From contig NZ_BAABJQ010000005.1 in NCBI RefSeq assembly GCF_039543385.1, forward strand, positions 248,001-312,000: a stretch of 64,000 nt of DNA, read 5' to 3'. The notes beneath the pieces are model-generated. The model made no database searches, was not told where the DNA came from, and saw nothing but the letters and a program-made list of their open reading frames with translations. The translations under genes and the position numbers were made by a program. Position 1 is the stretch's first letter. The number at the start of each line of letters is the position of its first letter. Source of the DNA: Rugosimonospora acidiphila. GTDB lineage: Bacteria > Actinomycetota > Actinomycetes > Mycobacteriales > Micromonosporaceae. Positions 8,161 through 18,120 of this stretch are shown here, in pieces.

Positions 8161-9585
8161 ATGCGCGATATCGAACGCGTCCTGACCGAGGAGTGGGCGG
8201 CCACCCCGGCCGACGAATGGATCACCAAGCTCGACCCCGCCGACGGCTCGCCGGTCGGCCAGATCCCGGTCGTGCCGCCGCGCCGGGTCGTCGAGGCGGT
8301 CCAGGCCGCCCGCGCCGCCGCGCCGGGCTGGGCCCGCACGTCGCCCGCCCAGCGGGCCGCGATGGTGCACGAGGCGGCCCGCGCCATCGAGGAGTGCGCC
8401 GACGACCTGGCCTGGCTGACCACCCGGGAGATGGGGCGGCCGGTGGGGCAGGCCGCGGAGTCGGTCGCGGCCGGCATCGGCACCCTGCGCCAGTACGCCG
8501 AGCTGGGGCCGCTGCACCGCGGGCGGTCGCTGGCCGGCGAGTGGGGCGCCACCGACCTGATGACCTACCAGCCGCGCGGCGTGGCGGCCGTGATCACCCC
8601 GTGGAACGACCCGGTGGCGGTCTCCTGCGGCCTGATCGGCGCCGCGCTGGTCACCGGCAATTCGGTCGTCTACAAGCCCAGCGAGCGGACCCCCGCCACC
8701 GGCTGGCTGCTCGGCCGCATCCTCGACGGCGTGCTGCCGCCCGGGGTGCTCACCACGCTGTCCGGCGGCCCCACCGTGGGCGCGCTGCTGACCGAGCAGC
8801 CGGTCGACGTGATCGCACACGTCGGGTCCAGCGCTACCGGCCGCCGCATCGCCCAGGCCGCCGCCGTCACCGGTGCGGCCCTGCTGCGCGAGAACGGCGG
8901 CAAGGACCCGCTGATCGTGGACGCGGACGTCGACCCCGCCTGGGCGGCGGAGCAGGCCGCCACCGGTGCGTTCGCCAACGCCGGGCAGCTGTGCGTCGCG
9001 GTCGAGCGGATCTACGTACACGAGCGGATCGCCGGGGACTTCCTCGACGAGCTGACCAAGCGGGCCGAGCAGTTCCGGATGGGGCCGGGCTGGGACCCGG
9101 AGACCACACTGGGGCCGCTGGTCGACCTGGCGCTGCGGGAACTGGTACACGACCAGGTACGCGAGGCGGTCGCGGCCGGCGCCGAGCTGCGCTGCGGCGG
9201 CGAGCTGCCGGGCGGGCCGGGCGCGTTCTACCCGCCCACCGTGCTGGCCAACTGCGCCGAGGCGATGGCGGTACTGCGCGAGGAGACGTTCGGGCCGGTG
9301 GCGCCGGTCGTGACGGTCGGTTCCTTCGAGGAGGCGCTGCGGCTGGCCGACGGCGGGGACTACGGCCTGGCGGCCAGCGTGCTGACCGGGTCGGTGGCGC
9401 ACGCGCAGCAGGCCTGGCGGGAGCTGGACGTGGGTACCGTCAAGGTCAACGATGTGTTTGGCGGCGCGCCCGGTGGCGCGGCCCATCCGCGGCGGGCCAG
9501 CGGCTCCGGCTTCGGGTACGGGCCGGAGCTGCTCGACGAGTTCACCACCGTCAAGGTGGTACACCTGGCCCCGGCGCCGGCCTGA
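8161..9585 (+). CDS. Aldehyde dehydrogenase family protein
   Basis: A 474-residue NAD(P)-dependent aldehyde dehydrogenase of full length. The TPWND loop (147-151), the general-base Glu in RENGGKDP (E244) and the nucleophile in NAGQLC (C278) are all present. The residue after the catalytic Glu is Asn rather than the usual Leu, so substrate preference may differ from well-studied members. C-terminal EETFGPVAPV is intact. It may follow the unknown gene in one transcript after a 48-base gap; a gggaa ribosome site precedes the ATG. It ends one base from the stop of the convergent GT2 gene. Substrate not predictable. Confidence 0.9.
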   Translation: MRDIERVLTEEWAATPADEWITKLDPADGSPVGQIPVVPPRRVVEAVQAARAAAPGWARTSPAQRAAMVHEAARAIEECADDLAWLTTREMGRPVGQAAESVAAGIGTLRQYAELGPLHRGRSLAGEWGATDLMTYQPRGVAAVITPWNDPVAVSCGLIGAALVTGNSVVYKPSERTPATGWLLGRILDGVLPPGVLTTLSGGPTVGALLTEQPVDVIAHVGSSATGRRIAQAAAVTGAALLRENGGKDPLIVDADVDPAWAAEQAATGAFANAGQLCVAVERIYVHERIAGDFLDELTKRAEQFRMGPGWDPETTLGPLVDLALRELVHDQVREAVAAGAELRCGGELPGGPGAFYPPTVLANCAEAMAVLREETFGPVAPVVTVGSFEEALRLADGGDYGLAASVLTGSVAHAQQAWRELDVGTVKVNDVFGGAPGGAAHPRRASGSGFGYGPELLDEFTTVKVVHLAPAPA

Positions 9586-9586
9586 A

Positions 9587-10288
9587 TCAGAGGCTGCGCG
9601 GCTTCTCGACCGCGCCCCGCTTGACCTCGTACTTGCGGCGCACCACCACCTGCTGGGGCTTGTGCGCCGGGTGCTGCGGCCGCTCGGCGAACGCCACCAC
9701 CTCGGGGCAGTAGGCCAGACCCCACCCGGCCCGCTCCAGGTCCATCACCAGGCGGCGGGTCGGCCCGGTCGGTGACGCGGCCGGATCGAAGCCGCCGACC
9801 TCGAGAAACGCCTCCCGGCGCAGGATCGCGGAGGAGGCCCGGAAGAGCTGGATGGACGGGCCCGGCAGGTCGGTCTCCTTGCCCTCGCTGGCGCTGGCCA
9901 TGGACTTCGTGATCGGGTCGGGCTTGCGCTCCTTGCCGGACAGAGTACGGGCGGCGACCACGGCCAGCCGGTCGTACTTGCCCATGAGTTCCACGCCCTT
10001 CTCCAGCGAGCCCGGCGCCCAGCCCGAGTCCACCTCGGCGAGCGCGACGAACGGGGTGGCCGACGCGGCCACCCCGGCGTTGCGTGCCTCGGCCACGTTG
10101 GTGGGCTGCCGGCGCAGCAACCGCACCTGCGGGAAGTCGCGCGACACCATCCGTGCGGTTGCGTCGTGCGCGCTGTGGTCCACGACCACCACCGCCGGCT
10201 TGGCGCTCAGCTCGGCCAGCGCGCTCAGGCAGCGGCGCAGCCATTCGCACCGGTCCCGCGCGGTGACCACGACGGTGATGTCCGGCAT
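9587..10288 (-). CDS. Glycosyltransferase family 2 (short)
   Basis: A 233-residue GT2-type protein beginning MPDITVVVTARDRCEWLRRCL, with a VVVVDHSAHDAT strand-turn and NVAEARNAGVAASATPFVALAEVDSGW in place of the usual DDD motif, so the metal-binding site reads EVD and may be altered. GRRLVMDLERAGWGLAYCPE follows. It is about the minimum size for a GT-A catalytic domain. It starts 5 bases after the stop of a 74-residue protein, so the two form a small operon. The donor sugar is unknown and activity is less certain than for the 1170 gene. Confidence 0.75.
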   Translation of the reverse strand: MPDITVVVTARDRCEWLRRCLSALAELSAKPAVVVVDHSAHDATARMVSRDFPQVRLLRRQPTNVAEARNAGVAASATPFVALAEVDSGWAPGSLEKGVELMGKYDRLAVVAARTLSGKERKPDPITKSMASASEGKETDLPGPSIQLFRASSAILRREAFLEVGGFDPAASPTGPTRRLVMDLERAGWGLAYCPEVVAFAERPQHPAHKPQQVVVRRKYEVKRGAVEKPRSL

Positions 10289-10293
10289 CGGGC

Positions 10294-10518
10294 TCAACCG
10301 CCCTCGACGGACGGCACCGAGAAGCCCAGTTCGGCGAAGGCGTCGCTGCGCGCCGCGCGTACTGACTCCTCGCGTGCGACCAGCATGTCGTATTCGGCTA
10401 GTTCGGCCGGTTCCGCCACCACCGACATCCGCTCCGCGAACTCGACCAGTTGGGCGGCGGCCATCTCGCCGGCCCGCGCCGCGCGCCTGGCCCCGTCGAG
10501 GGCCTCCATCTCGTCCAT
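10294..10518 (-). CDS. Small helical protein of unknown function
   Basis: A 74-residue, Ala/Glu-rich helical protein (MDEMEALDGARRAARAGEMAAAQLVEFAERMS...). It sits directly upstream of, and 5 bases from, the short GT2 gene and is probably co-translated with it. No family is recognised; the heptad-like Leu/Ala spacing suggests a helical hairpin. GC at third codon positions is high, which supports coding. M1 is chosen; M4 is an alternative. Confidence 0.6.
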   Translation of the reverse strand: MDEMEALDGARRAARAGEMAAAQLVEFAERMSVVAEPAELAEYDMLVAREESVRAARSDAFAELGFSVPSVEGG

Positions 10519-10611
10519 GCCGCCCGTCTACCCAGCGCGGCACCGGTCACACCCGGGTTTCGTGGCCGGGGGGTCGGGTAGGCATATTGACGCAGACCGA
10601 AAGGAGCAGTC

Positions 10612-11073
10612 ATGAGTACGGTGACCGAATCGGTCGACGTGGCAGTGCCGGTACGCACCGCCTACGACCAATGGACCCAGTTCGAGGAGTTCCCCAGCTT
10701 CATGGAGGGCGTCGAGGAGGTCCGCCAGGTCGACGACCAGCTGACCCACTGGCGGGTCAGGATGGCCGGAGTGACCCGCGAGTTCGACGCCCGGATCACC
10801 GAGCAGTTGCCGGACGAGCGGGTCGCGTGGTCCTCGACGGGCGGCCCCCGGCAGGCGGGCGTGGTGACGTTCCACCGGCTCGACGCCGACCACACGCGGG
10901 TGACCGCGCAGATGGACTTCGACCCGCAGGGCATGACGGAGAACGTCGGCGACAAGGCCGGCGTGGTCACCCACCGGGTCAAGGGCGACCTCGACCGGTT
11001 CCGCCAGTTCATCGAGGGCCGCAACGACGCGACCGGCTCGTGGCGCGGTGAGATCCGCCGCCCCCAGCCGTAG
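10612..11073 (+). CDS. SRPBCC family protein (polyketide cyclase/START-like)
   Basis: A 153-residue SRPBCC (Bet v 1-like) protein: VTESVDVAVPVRTAYDQWTQFEEFPSFMEGVEEV at the start, a central beta-sheet (WRVRMAGVTREFDARITEQLPDERVAWSS), and a long C-terminal helix (VTHRVKGDLDRFRQFIEGRND). This fold makes a hydrophobic cavity for lipids or polycyclic compounds; this subgroup is common in actinobacteria and is often annotated as cyclase/dehydrase without proof. It is a single gene with a strong aaggagc ribosome site and a hairpin after its stop. Confidence 0.85.
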   Translation: MSTVTESVDVAVPVRTAYDQWTQFEEFPSFMEGVEEVRQVDDQLTHWRVRMAGVTREFDARITEQLPDERVAWSSTGGPRQAGVVTFHRLDADHTRVTAQMDFDPQGMTENVGDKAGVVTHRVKGDLDRFRQFIEGRNDATGSWRGEIRRPQP

Positions 11074-11100
11074 GGGCCGCTCCCAGCGGTAAGGGCGCAG

Positions 11101-11130
11101 CGTCTCGAGGCGCACGCGCCGCGCGAGACG
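11101..11130 (+). terminator. Two-tier hairpin after the SRPBCC gene
   Basis: Outer arms cgtctcg (11101-11107) and cgagacg (11124-11130) enclose an inner stem ggcgc/gcgcc (109-113 with 116-120). It lies 28 bases past the SRPBCC stop and has no T run; it likely ends that transcript. Confidence 0.6.
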
Positions 11131-11136
11131 AAGCAC

Positions 11137-11171
11137 GGGCGGGCCGGGCCGGAAACGGTGCCGGCCCGCCC
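11137..11171 (-). terminator. GC-rich hairpin at the end of the LCP gene
   Basis: Eleven-base perfect arms (11137-11147 and 11161-11171) overlap the first base beyond the LCP stop codon read leftwards. With the hairpin at 11101-11130 it separates two convergent genes. Confidence 0.6.
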
Positions 11172-12181
11172 TAGTTGTTCGGGGTGGGTGAGGGATCCGG
11201 GGTCGTCGTCCCGTCCTGGTCGCTCAACCAGCGCCCGACCCGGTCGTTCTGCACCGCCTGGTACAGCTCCGCGGCCTTGGCGTCATCGGGGTACACCACC
11301 TCCTCCTCGTCCTCCGTTCCGCCGCCCGCCGTGGGGCTGGTCAGGAACGTCAGGTCGGTACTGCGCAGGTTGCGCAGCGCGACCGCGACGGAGAGCAGGT
11401 CGAAGTTGCGGTCGACCGTCATCGAGTGAGTAGTCGAGCGCAGGAACGCGTTGAGTTTGCTCGGATCCGACAGCATGCCGGCGCTGGCCGCCTTGTCCAT
11501 TACCGCCTGGATCAGTTGCTGCTGGTGCCTTTCCCGGGCGAAGTCGCCGTCGTCGAACTGGTAGCGCTGACGCACGTAGTCCAGCGCCTGCGCGCCGTTG
11601 AGATGCTCCCGGCCCTGCTTGAACACCCGGTACGGCGGGAAGATCGACGTGATCGTCTGGTCGATGGGCATGTCCACCCCGCCCACGGCGTCGACGATCT
11701 GCTGGAAGCCGGCGAAGTCGATGAGCACCACGTGATCCATCCGCACGTCGGTGAACTGCTCGACGGTCTGGACCGCGAGCGGTACCCCACCCCACGCGTA
11801 CGCCGAGTTGATTTTCGCCATTCCGCCGCCATGCTCCCCGTCCGGCGACTCGGGCACATTCACCCAACTGTCCCGGGGAATGGAGATGACGTACGCGTGC
11901 TGGTGGTCCGCGTCCACATGCATCACCATCATCGTGTCGCTGCGCGAGTCGATGGTGTTGTCCGGGTCGCGGGAGTCGCTGCCCAGCAGCAACACGTTCA
12001 TCGCGCCCGCGACCTTCACCGGCGGCCTGCCGTCGAGCGACAGTCCGTTGAACGCGTCCGTGCGCTTGAGGTCGGAGTTGAGCGAGCGCCCGTACGCCCA
12101 CACCCCGGCGGCCCCGCCACCGGCCACCACGAGCAGCCCGGCCATCACCCCGAGCAGTACCCGTCGCCCTCGGCGTCTCAT
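11171..12181 (-). CDS. LytR-CpsA-Psr (LCP) family cell-wall ligase
   Basis: A 336-residue LCP protein: a basic N-terminus (MRRRGRR), one membrane helix (about 8-28), then the extracellular LCP domain with NVLLLGSDSRDPDNTIDSRSDTMMVMHVDADHQHAYVISIPRDSWV and ALDYVRQRYQFDDGDFARERHQQQLIQAV. The Asp and Arg residues of the polyprenyl-phosphate pocket are present. LCP enzymes attach glycopolymers (in actinobacteria, arabinogalactan or teichoic-type polymers) to peptidoglycan. The tail is acidic then Pro/Thr-rich. ATG at 12181 has ggggtgg before it; an in-frame GTG 10 codons upstream is less likely. Confidence 0.92.
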   Translation of the reverse strand: MRRRGRRVLLGVMAGLLVVAGGGAAGVWAYGRSLNSDLKRTDAFNGLSLDGRPPVKVAGAMNVLLLGSDSRDPDNTIDSRSDTMMVMHVDADHQHAYVISIPRDSWVNVPESPDGEHGGGMAKINSAYAWGGVPLAVQTVEQFTDVRMDHVVLIDFAGFQQIVDAVGGVDMPIDQTITSIFPPYRVFKQGREHLNGAQALDYVRQRYQFDDGDFARERHQQQLIQAVMDKAASAGMLSDPSKLNAFLRSTTHSMTVDRNFDLLSVAVALRNLRSTDLTFLTSPTAGGGTEDEEEVVYPDDAKAAELYQAVQNDRVGRWLSDQDGTTTPDPSPTPNN

Positions 12182-12396
12182 CGCCCGCCACCCCCGTTGC
12201 GCTCCCCCCACCGAGGTTAGACAGGACGGTAGCGCTTAATCGGGTTTTGCCAGGTTCACCGAACCTTTGTCTCGCAAGCGAATCCGCGCGCCCGGCATTA
12301 CCCGTGACGTCATCGACTCCTCGATCCGGTCGGTGCAGCATTGGTCGTGTTCCGGCCGGGACGACCGACAGACACCGCTACGGAAAGAGACCTGAC

Positions 12397-12765
12397 GTGA
12401 GTGACAGCAACGAACTTGTCGGCCGCTATCTAGCCATCTGGAATGAACGGGACGCGACCGCCCGGCGCGCGGCGATCGCCGGCGTGTGGACCGAAACCGG
12501 CAGCTACACCGACCCGCTGGCCTCGGTCCGCGGGCACGAGAACCTCGACGCCGTGGTCGGCGCCGCCCAGGCGCAGTTCCCCGGGCTGGTCTTCGAGCCG
12601 CTCGGTGACGTGGACGCGCACCACGACCTCGCCCGGTTCGGCTGGCGGCTGGTGCCGGCGGCCGGCGGCGAGTCGCTGGTGGAGGGCTTCGACGTCGCGG
12701 TACTCGCCGAGGACGGGCGCATCCAGAGCGTGTACGGCTTCCTGGACAAGGTGCCGGCGGCCTGA
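12397..12765 (+). CDS. SnoaL-like / NTF2-fold protein
   Basis: A 122-residue alpha+beta barrel protein of the SnoaL-like NTF2 group: LVGRYLAIWNERDATARRAAIAGVWTETGSYTDPLASVRGHENL followed by beta strands FEPLGDVDAHHDLARFGWRLV and SLVEGFDVAVLAEDGRIQSVYGFLD. Members range from isomerases and hydrolases to non-catalytic binding proteins; no specific active site can be assigned. Start is the GTG at 12397, 10 bases after ggaaagag. It is a single gene, convergent with the 12783 membrane protein. Confidence 0.8.
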   Translation: MSDSNELVGRYLAIWNERDATARRAAIAGVWTETGSYTDPLASVRGHENLDAVVGAAQAQFPGLVFEPLGDVDAHHDLARFGWRLVPAAGGESLVEGFDVAVLAEDGRIQSVYGFLDKVPAA

Positions 12766-12782
12766 GGAGCCTCGGGCCGGCC

Positions 12783-13430
12783 CTAGAGCACGGACCTAAC
12801 CAGTCCGTACAGGCACAGCGCCACGGGCATGCCCAGGAAGCAGATGGCCAGGCCGAGGCGGGGGTTGCGGGGCGACGGTTCACCGTCCCCGGCCACCGCC
12901 CGGCCGACCCGGCCAATGATGAAGTAACCCGCGATCCAGGCCAGTATCGGAAATCCGGCGCAGAGCCAACCGAGCAGCACCCAGGTGCTCAGGTGCCCGA
13001 CGTTGGACCCGATGAGCAGCACGAGCTGGGCCACCATCGCCACCGCCGCACAGGCGCCGTACACCAGCAGGTTGCGGGTCGGGGCCGACGAGCCGGGCAG
13101 CAGCGACGGCTGGGCGGCCATCCGCTCGACCTCGGCCGTCTGGGCGTCCGCCAGGTCGGCGTGCTGCCGGGCGAGCTGCAACGCCTGCACCGGGTCCATC
13201 CCGCCGGCCGGGCCGACCAGCTCGGCCGGCTCCGGCGCGTACAGCGGCTCGCCGAGCACCCCGCCCAGCTCCTCCAGGCGCCGGCGCTGGGCGCCGAGCC
13301 GCTCGTTCAGCGCGCCGACGGCCTCGGCGACGGCCTGCCGCGCGGCGGCCTGGTCGGCCGCCTGCCGCTCGTCGTCGCGGTACAGCTCGTCGAGCTGCCG
13401 GGCCAGCCGGGTGTACTGGTTCCAGGACAT
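12783..13430 (-). CDS. Coiled-coil membrane protein paired with the FtsK-like ATPase
   Basis: A 215-residue protein of unknown family. The N-terminal half is helical and charged (RLARQLDELYRDDERQAADQAAARQAVAEAVGALNERLGAQRRRLEELGG), consistent with a coiled coil, followed by a Pro/Gly linker and three hydrophobic segments near residues 122-140, 145-167 and 190-213. It starts 4 bases after the stop of the FtsK/SpoIIIE ATPase, so it is very likely co-translated. The large soluble ATPase lacks membrane helices, so this protein may be its membrane anchor; that is an inference. Confidence 0.7.
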   Translation of the reverse strand: MSWNQYTRLARQLDELYRDDERQAADQAAARQAVAEAVGALNERLGAQRRRLEELGGVLGEPLYAPEPAELVGPAGGMDPVQALQLARQHADLADAQTAEVERMAAQPSLLPGSSAPTRNLLVYGACAAVAMVAQLVLLIGSNVGHLSTWVLLGWLCAGFPILAWIAGYFIIGRVGRAVAGDGEPSPRNPRLGLAICFLGMPVALCLYGLVRSVL

Positions 13431-13434
13431 CGCC

Positions 13435-16269
13435 TCAGGCCTCCTCCACCACCCGGCCGGGCCGCACGAACGGCACCAGCAGGACGGTGCGCTGCTCATC
13501 GCGGTCGACCAGCAGGGCCCGGTTCGACCGCGGCTGGTAGGCCAGGTCGATCTCGCCGAGGTACAGGCCGAGCTCCTGGCCGGGCACATTGAGCACGACC
13601 AGGCAGGAGACGTCCTCCCGGTTGCTGGTGCCGCCGATGTCGTCGCTCAGCCGGCGCAGCCCCCGCCACCAGCCGAGCAGGTGCACCCCCGCGGCGGGGC
13701 CGCCGCGCAGCACCGCCCGCAGGTCGTCCAGCCCACTGCGGAACAGCTCCGGATCGCGCACGGACAGCACCCCGCTGGCCGCGTCCACCCCGAACACCAC
13801 CAGGTACGTGCGGTCGTACCCGCCGGCCGGCTCGGCGAGCACGCGGAGTTCCTCACGCAGCCGGGGGGCGTCCAGCACGGTGACCGGATGCCCCGCCGCC
13901 CGCAGCGCCGCCACAGTCTCGTCGGCCACCTCGTCCGCCCCCGCGACCAGCGGCGCCACCAGGAACCGGGCGGTACCGGGCGCGTGCTGGCGGGCGACGC
14001 TCACGGCCGCGGCGTGCAGCACGTCCGCGCCCAGTACGGAGGTGCCCACCACGCCCACGTGTCGCCCCGGAGTCGCGTCCAGCGCGAAATACCCGGTGCT
14101 CTGCGCCACGTCCAGCACTCGGCCCACCAGGGCCACCGGCCGGCGCCGCCCGGGCGTCAGGCCCCGGAAGGTCGGATCGTCCTCGACCTGCCTGGTCGCG
14201 TACCCGGCGAAGACCGCCGGCTCGGGCGCGCCCGGGGTACGCAGCTCGAAGATGCGGTGGCGCACCTCGGCGACGGCGCCCCGGTCGGCGTGCGCGTCCG
14301 GGAACCGCACCACGGTGTCGGCGCCGGCCACCCCGCCGCTGGAGTTGACGATCGCGCTGCCCAGCCGCAGCCCGTCGGCCGCGTTGTTGAGCGTGTCCAG
14401 CACCCCGGAGCCGCCGGGCAGGGCGATCCGCAGCGGGAACTGGCCGAAGATGGAATCGTTCTTGCCGTACAGCGCCTCGACGCCGGAGACGGTCTGCGAG
14501 GCGAGCACCAGGTGGATGCCGTACGAGCGGCCCTTGCGCGCCAACTCCTCCAGCAGGGCGGTGGCCTCCCCCGCCAGCCGGTCGGAGCGCTCGAACAGCA
14601 CCTGGAACTCGTCGATCACCGCGACGATCCGGGGCATCGCGATATCCTCCGGCCCCGAGCCGCTTGACGGTCCCGGGCCGCCCATCCCCATCGTCTCGTC
14701 GTCCGGTGTCGCGCGGCGCAGCTCGGCCAGGTTGGTCGCGGCGTTGCGCTTGAGGACCGCCGCCCGCCTGTTGATCTCCCGGCGCAGCTCGCGCAGCACG
14801 GCCACGCCGTACTCCCGGTCGGACTCGATGCCGACGGCACGTGCGTGCGGGATGAACGAGGGGTCGCGCACGGTCGGGGTGAACTCGGTGAAGCTGATGC
14901 CCTCCTTGAAGTCCAGCAGATACAGCGCGAGCTCGTCGGGCGAGTAGCGGGTGGCCAACCCGTACAGCACGTCCAGCAGGAACACCGTCTTGCCGGCGCC
15001 GGTGCGCCCGCCGATCAGCCAGTGCGGGGTCGCGTCGTCGAAGGCCAGCTCCACCGGCGCCGGACCGGCCCGCCCGATCGCGGTACGCAGCCCCTCGACC
15101 GAGGACTCCTCCCACAGCCGGGGCGGGATCAGGTCGGTGAAGCTCAGCGTCGACTCGCGACGCACCCGCTCACTGATCTCGGCGACGACCCTGGCCACCA
15201 CCGGTGCGGGCAGCCTCGTGTCCAGCGCCACCGGCGCGGCCAAACCTCGCCCGTCGGCGCCCAGCCGCCAGCGGGGCGGGTCGCCCACCCAGGCGCGGCC
15301 CCCCTCGATCTGGACCCTGGTCACGGCGCCGAGCGCGGGCGACTCCCCACCGGGAAGCACCTCGGGCCAGCCCGCCGCGACCACGCAGACCCGGGCCGCC
15401 GCACCGGCGTGCGTGAGCGTGGCCAACCGGGTCAGGTCGGCCCGGGACTCGCCCGCCGAGCAGGCGACGACCAGCAGCCAGGGCCCGCCGCCCGCCGCGG
15501 CACCGGCCAGCGAACGCTGCGCGTGCGTCCCGGCCTCGTCGAGTGCCTGTCGCGCCTGCTCCTCGGAGGCCGCGGGCGGTGCCATCACGCCGGCCTCGAC
15601 GAGCCCGCGCAGCGGCAGGAACGTCCCGCCCAGCGCCGCCTGATCGATCACCAGTACCCGCAGGGAGCCGGCCGGGGCCGCGGCCACCAGCCGGAGTACC
15701 AGGCTGCGCAGCATCCCCGCCACCCACGGGTCGCGGGCGTCGGTGTCGAGCACGAGATGGTTACCGCCCAGGATCGGCACCACGGCCGGGAACGCGCCGG
15801 CACCGGGCACCCGGGCCTCGCCGATCCTGACGATCACCGGATCGTCCACAGTGGATAGACCGGCGAGCGGCTCGTCGAGGAGGGCGCTCAGCTCCTCGCC
15901 GAGCCAGCCGGGCACCAGCTTGCGGCCCACGCCGTCGAGCTGCTCGACCAGTTCCCGCAGCATCATGGGCACGGGCGCCTGGACACCGGGCCGCCCATCG
16001 AGCTGATCCGCGGGCCCGGCCTGCGCAGGGATGACCCCCGGCCGCAGCCCGCCGCCGGGGGCGGCTGGGTTGGCGAGGCCGGCACCGCCGGCGGGGTTGG
16101 CGAGGCCGGCACCGCCGGCGGGGTTGGCGAGGCCGGCACCGCCAGCGGTCGCGATGGACCTGGAGACGGCGGTCCGGGCCAACTCCAGGTGGGCCAGCGC
16201 GTTCTGATGCGACGCCAAAGCGCGCTGGAACGCGGACGCCAACCTCCCCACGGCAACCCCCAGAGGCAT
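13435..16269 (-). CDS. FtsK/SpoIIIE domain ATPase
   Basis: A 944-residue P-loop ATPase. The FtsK/SpoIIIE domain shows Walker A GGRTGAGKT at about residues 420-428, LLDFKEGISF, and Walker B RIVAVIDEFQVLF with the acidic pair DE, followed by KGRSYGIHLVLASQ. There is no membrane segment, unlike the DNA translocase FtsK, and no gamma domain. Residues ~45-70 are three perfect 9-residue repeats (AGGAGLANP). The last 250 residues have Rossmann-like strands without a P-loop. Actinobacterial proteins of this type are usually annotated as cell-division FtsK, but the actual cargo is unknown. ATG at 16269 is used; GTG at 16275 is possible. Confidence 0.82.
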   Translation of the reverse strand: MPLGVAVGRLASAFQRALASHQNALAHLELARTAVSRSIATAGGAGLANPAGGAGLANPAGGAGLANPAAPGGGLRPGVIPAQAGPADQLDGRPGVQAPVPMMLRELVEQLDGVGRKLVPGWLGEELSALLDEPLAGLSTVDDPVIVRIGEARVPGAGAFPAVVPILGGNHLVLDTDARDPWVAGMLRSLVLRLVAAAPAGSLRVLVIDQAALGGTFLPLRGLVEAGVMAPPAASEEQARQALDEAGTHAQRSLAGAAAGGGPWLLVVACSAGESRADLTRLATLTHAGAAARVCVVAAGWPEVLPGGESPALGAVTRVQIEGGRAWVGDPPRWRLGADGRGLAAPVALDTRLPAPVVARVVAEISERVRRESTLSFTDLIPPRLWEESSVEGLRTAIGRAGPAPVELAFDDATPHWLIGGRTGAGKTVFLLDVLYGLATRYSPDELALYLLDFKEGISFTEFTPTVRDPSFIPHARAVGIESDREYGVAVLRELRREINRRAAVLKRNAATNLAELRRATPDDETMGMGGPGPSSGSGPEDIAMPRIVAVIDEFQVLFERSDRLAGEATALLEELARKGRSYGIHLVLASQTVSGVEALYGKNDSIFGQFPLRIALPGGSGVLDTLNNAADGLRLGSAIVNSSGGVAGADTVVRFPDAHADRGAVAEVRHRIFELRTPGAPEPAVFAGYATRQVEDDPTFRGLTPGRRRPVALVGRVLDVAQSTGYFALDATPGRHVGVVGTSVLGADVLHAAAVSVARQHAPGTARFLVAPLVAGADEVADETVAALRAAGHPVTVLDAPRLREELRVLAEPAGGYDRTYLVVFGVDAASGVLSVRDPELFRSGLDDLRAVLRGGPAAGVHLLGWWRGLRRLSDDIGGTSNREDVSCLVVLNVPGQELGLYLGEIDLAYQPRSNRALLVDRDEQRTVLLVPFVRPGRVVEEA
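16069..16149. repeat. Three 27-base tandem repeats inside the FtsK-like gene
   Basis: The unit starting gttggcgaggcc occurs at 16069-16095, 16096-16122 and 16123-16149 (last copy slightly diverged). It encodes AGGAGLANP repeats near the N-terminus of the FtsK-like ATPase. Being a multiple of three it can vary in copy number without breaking the frame. Confidence 0.9.
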
Positions 16270-16416
16270 GCGCACAATCGGGCCGTTACGCGCACAGTAA
16301 CGGAATCTCCGGCGCTCACCCAGCCCGACCCGCGCCGCCCTGGTGAGCGACGCCCCGCCCTGGTGATCGACCGCCCGGTGCCGGGCCTGCCGGTGCCGGG
16401 CCGCCCCGGCGCGGGG

Positions 16417-17430
<1,014 letters not shown>

Positions 17431-17434
17431 AAGA

Positions 17435-18103
17435 TCATTCAACCCGTCCGGGCCCGGTTTTCTTCCTCCGGGAGACGATCGCGTCCGGCGGAATATCCAC
17501 CTGGATCTCGCCGCCCAGCTCCCAGCCGGCGGTCAGCGCCAGATCATCGCCGCTCCAGAACCGCCCCGGGTCGTACCAGCTGGCCCGCCGCCCGGTCGGC
17601 AGCAGCCCCATGGCCTCGTACGTCACCGCCATCACCTCGGCGCAGTACGCCGTCTCCAGACCGGCCTCCCGCCGGGAGAACCGGGGCAGCCGGCCGCGCA
17701 CCCACCGGCCGGCCAGCCGCGCCGTGGACGGGAACGGCACGCCGTCCAGCCGGGCGATGGTACGCAGCACGGCGTCCTCCATCTCCCGGGTCGCCGGCCG
17801 GTCGAGCTGGCGCAGCCAGGCCCGCTGCCCGTACCGGTTGGCCCAGACGATCACCGCGTCGCGCAGGTCGTGCAGCTGCACCCCGCGCTGATGGCCGCCC
17901 GACCACAGGTCCGGCAGGGATTTGCCCAGCTCGGCGTGCCACATCAGCGGTGGCATGTCCTCGATCACCACTGCCATGCCGACGTGGTTGATCGGGCTGT
18001 TCGTGGTGATCTGGATGGCCCGGTCGGGCACCGAATGACCCCGGAACAGCCAGACGTCGCCGGTCCGGGTGAGCTCGACCGCCTCGTCAAGGTCGATGGA
18101 CAC
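17435..18103 (-). CDS. Permuted papain-like (YiiX/C92-type) protein
   Basis: A 222-residue protein with a GDVWLFRGHSVPDRAIQITTNSPINHVGMAVV start and ETAYCAEVMAVTYEAMGLL later. His near residue 41 (INHVGMAV) and Cys near 153 (YCAEV) are placed as in the circularly permuted NlpC/P60-like YiiX/YebB family, where His precedes Cys. Members are thought to be amidases or lipid-linked hydrolases. No signal peptide is visible, so it would act in the cytoplasm. It leads a two-gene operon with the luciferase-like oxidoreductase. The family call is by motif only. Confidence 0.6.
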   Translation of the reverse strand: MSIDLDEAVELTRTGDVWLFRGHSVPDRAIQITTNSPINHVGMAVVIEDMPPLMWHAELGKSLPDLWSGGHQRGVQLHDLRDAVIVWANRYGQRAWLRQLDRPATREMEDAVLRTIARLDGVPFPSTARLAGRWVRGRLPRFSRREAGLETAYCAEVMAVTYEAMGLLPTGRRASWYDPGRFWSGDDLALTAGWELGGEIQVDIPPDAIVSRRKKTGPGRVE

Positions 18104-18120
18104 CGCAGTAGCCTATGCAC

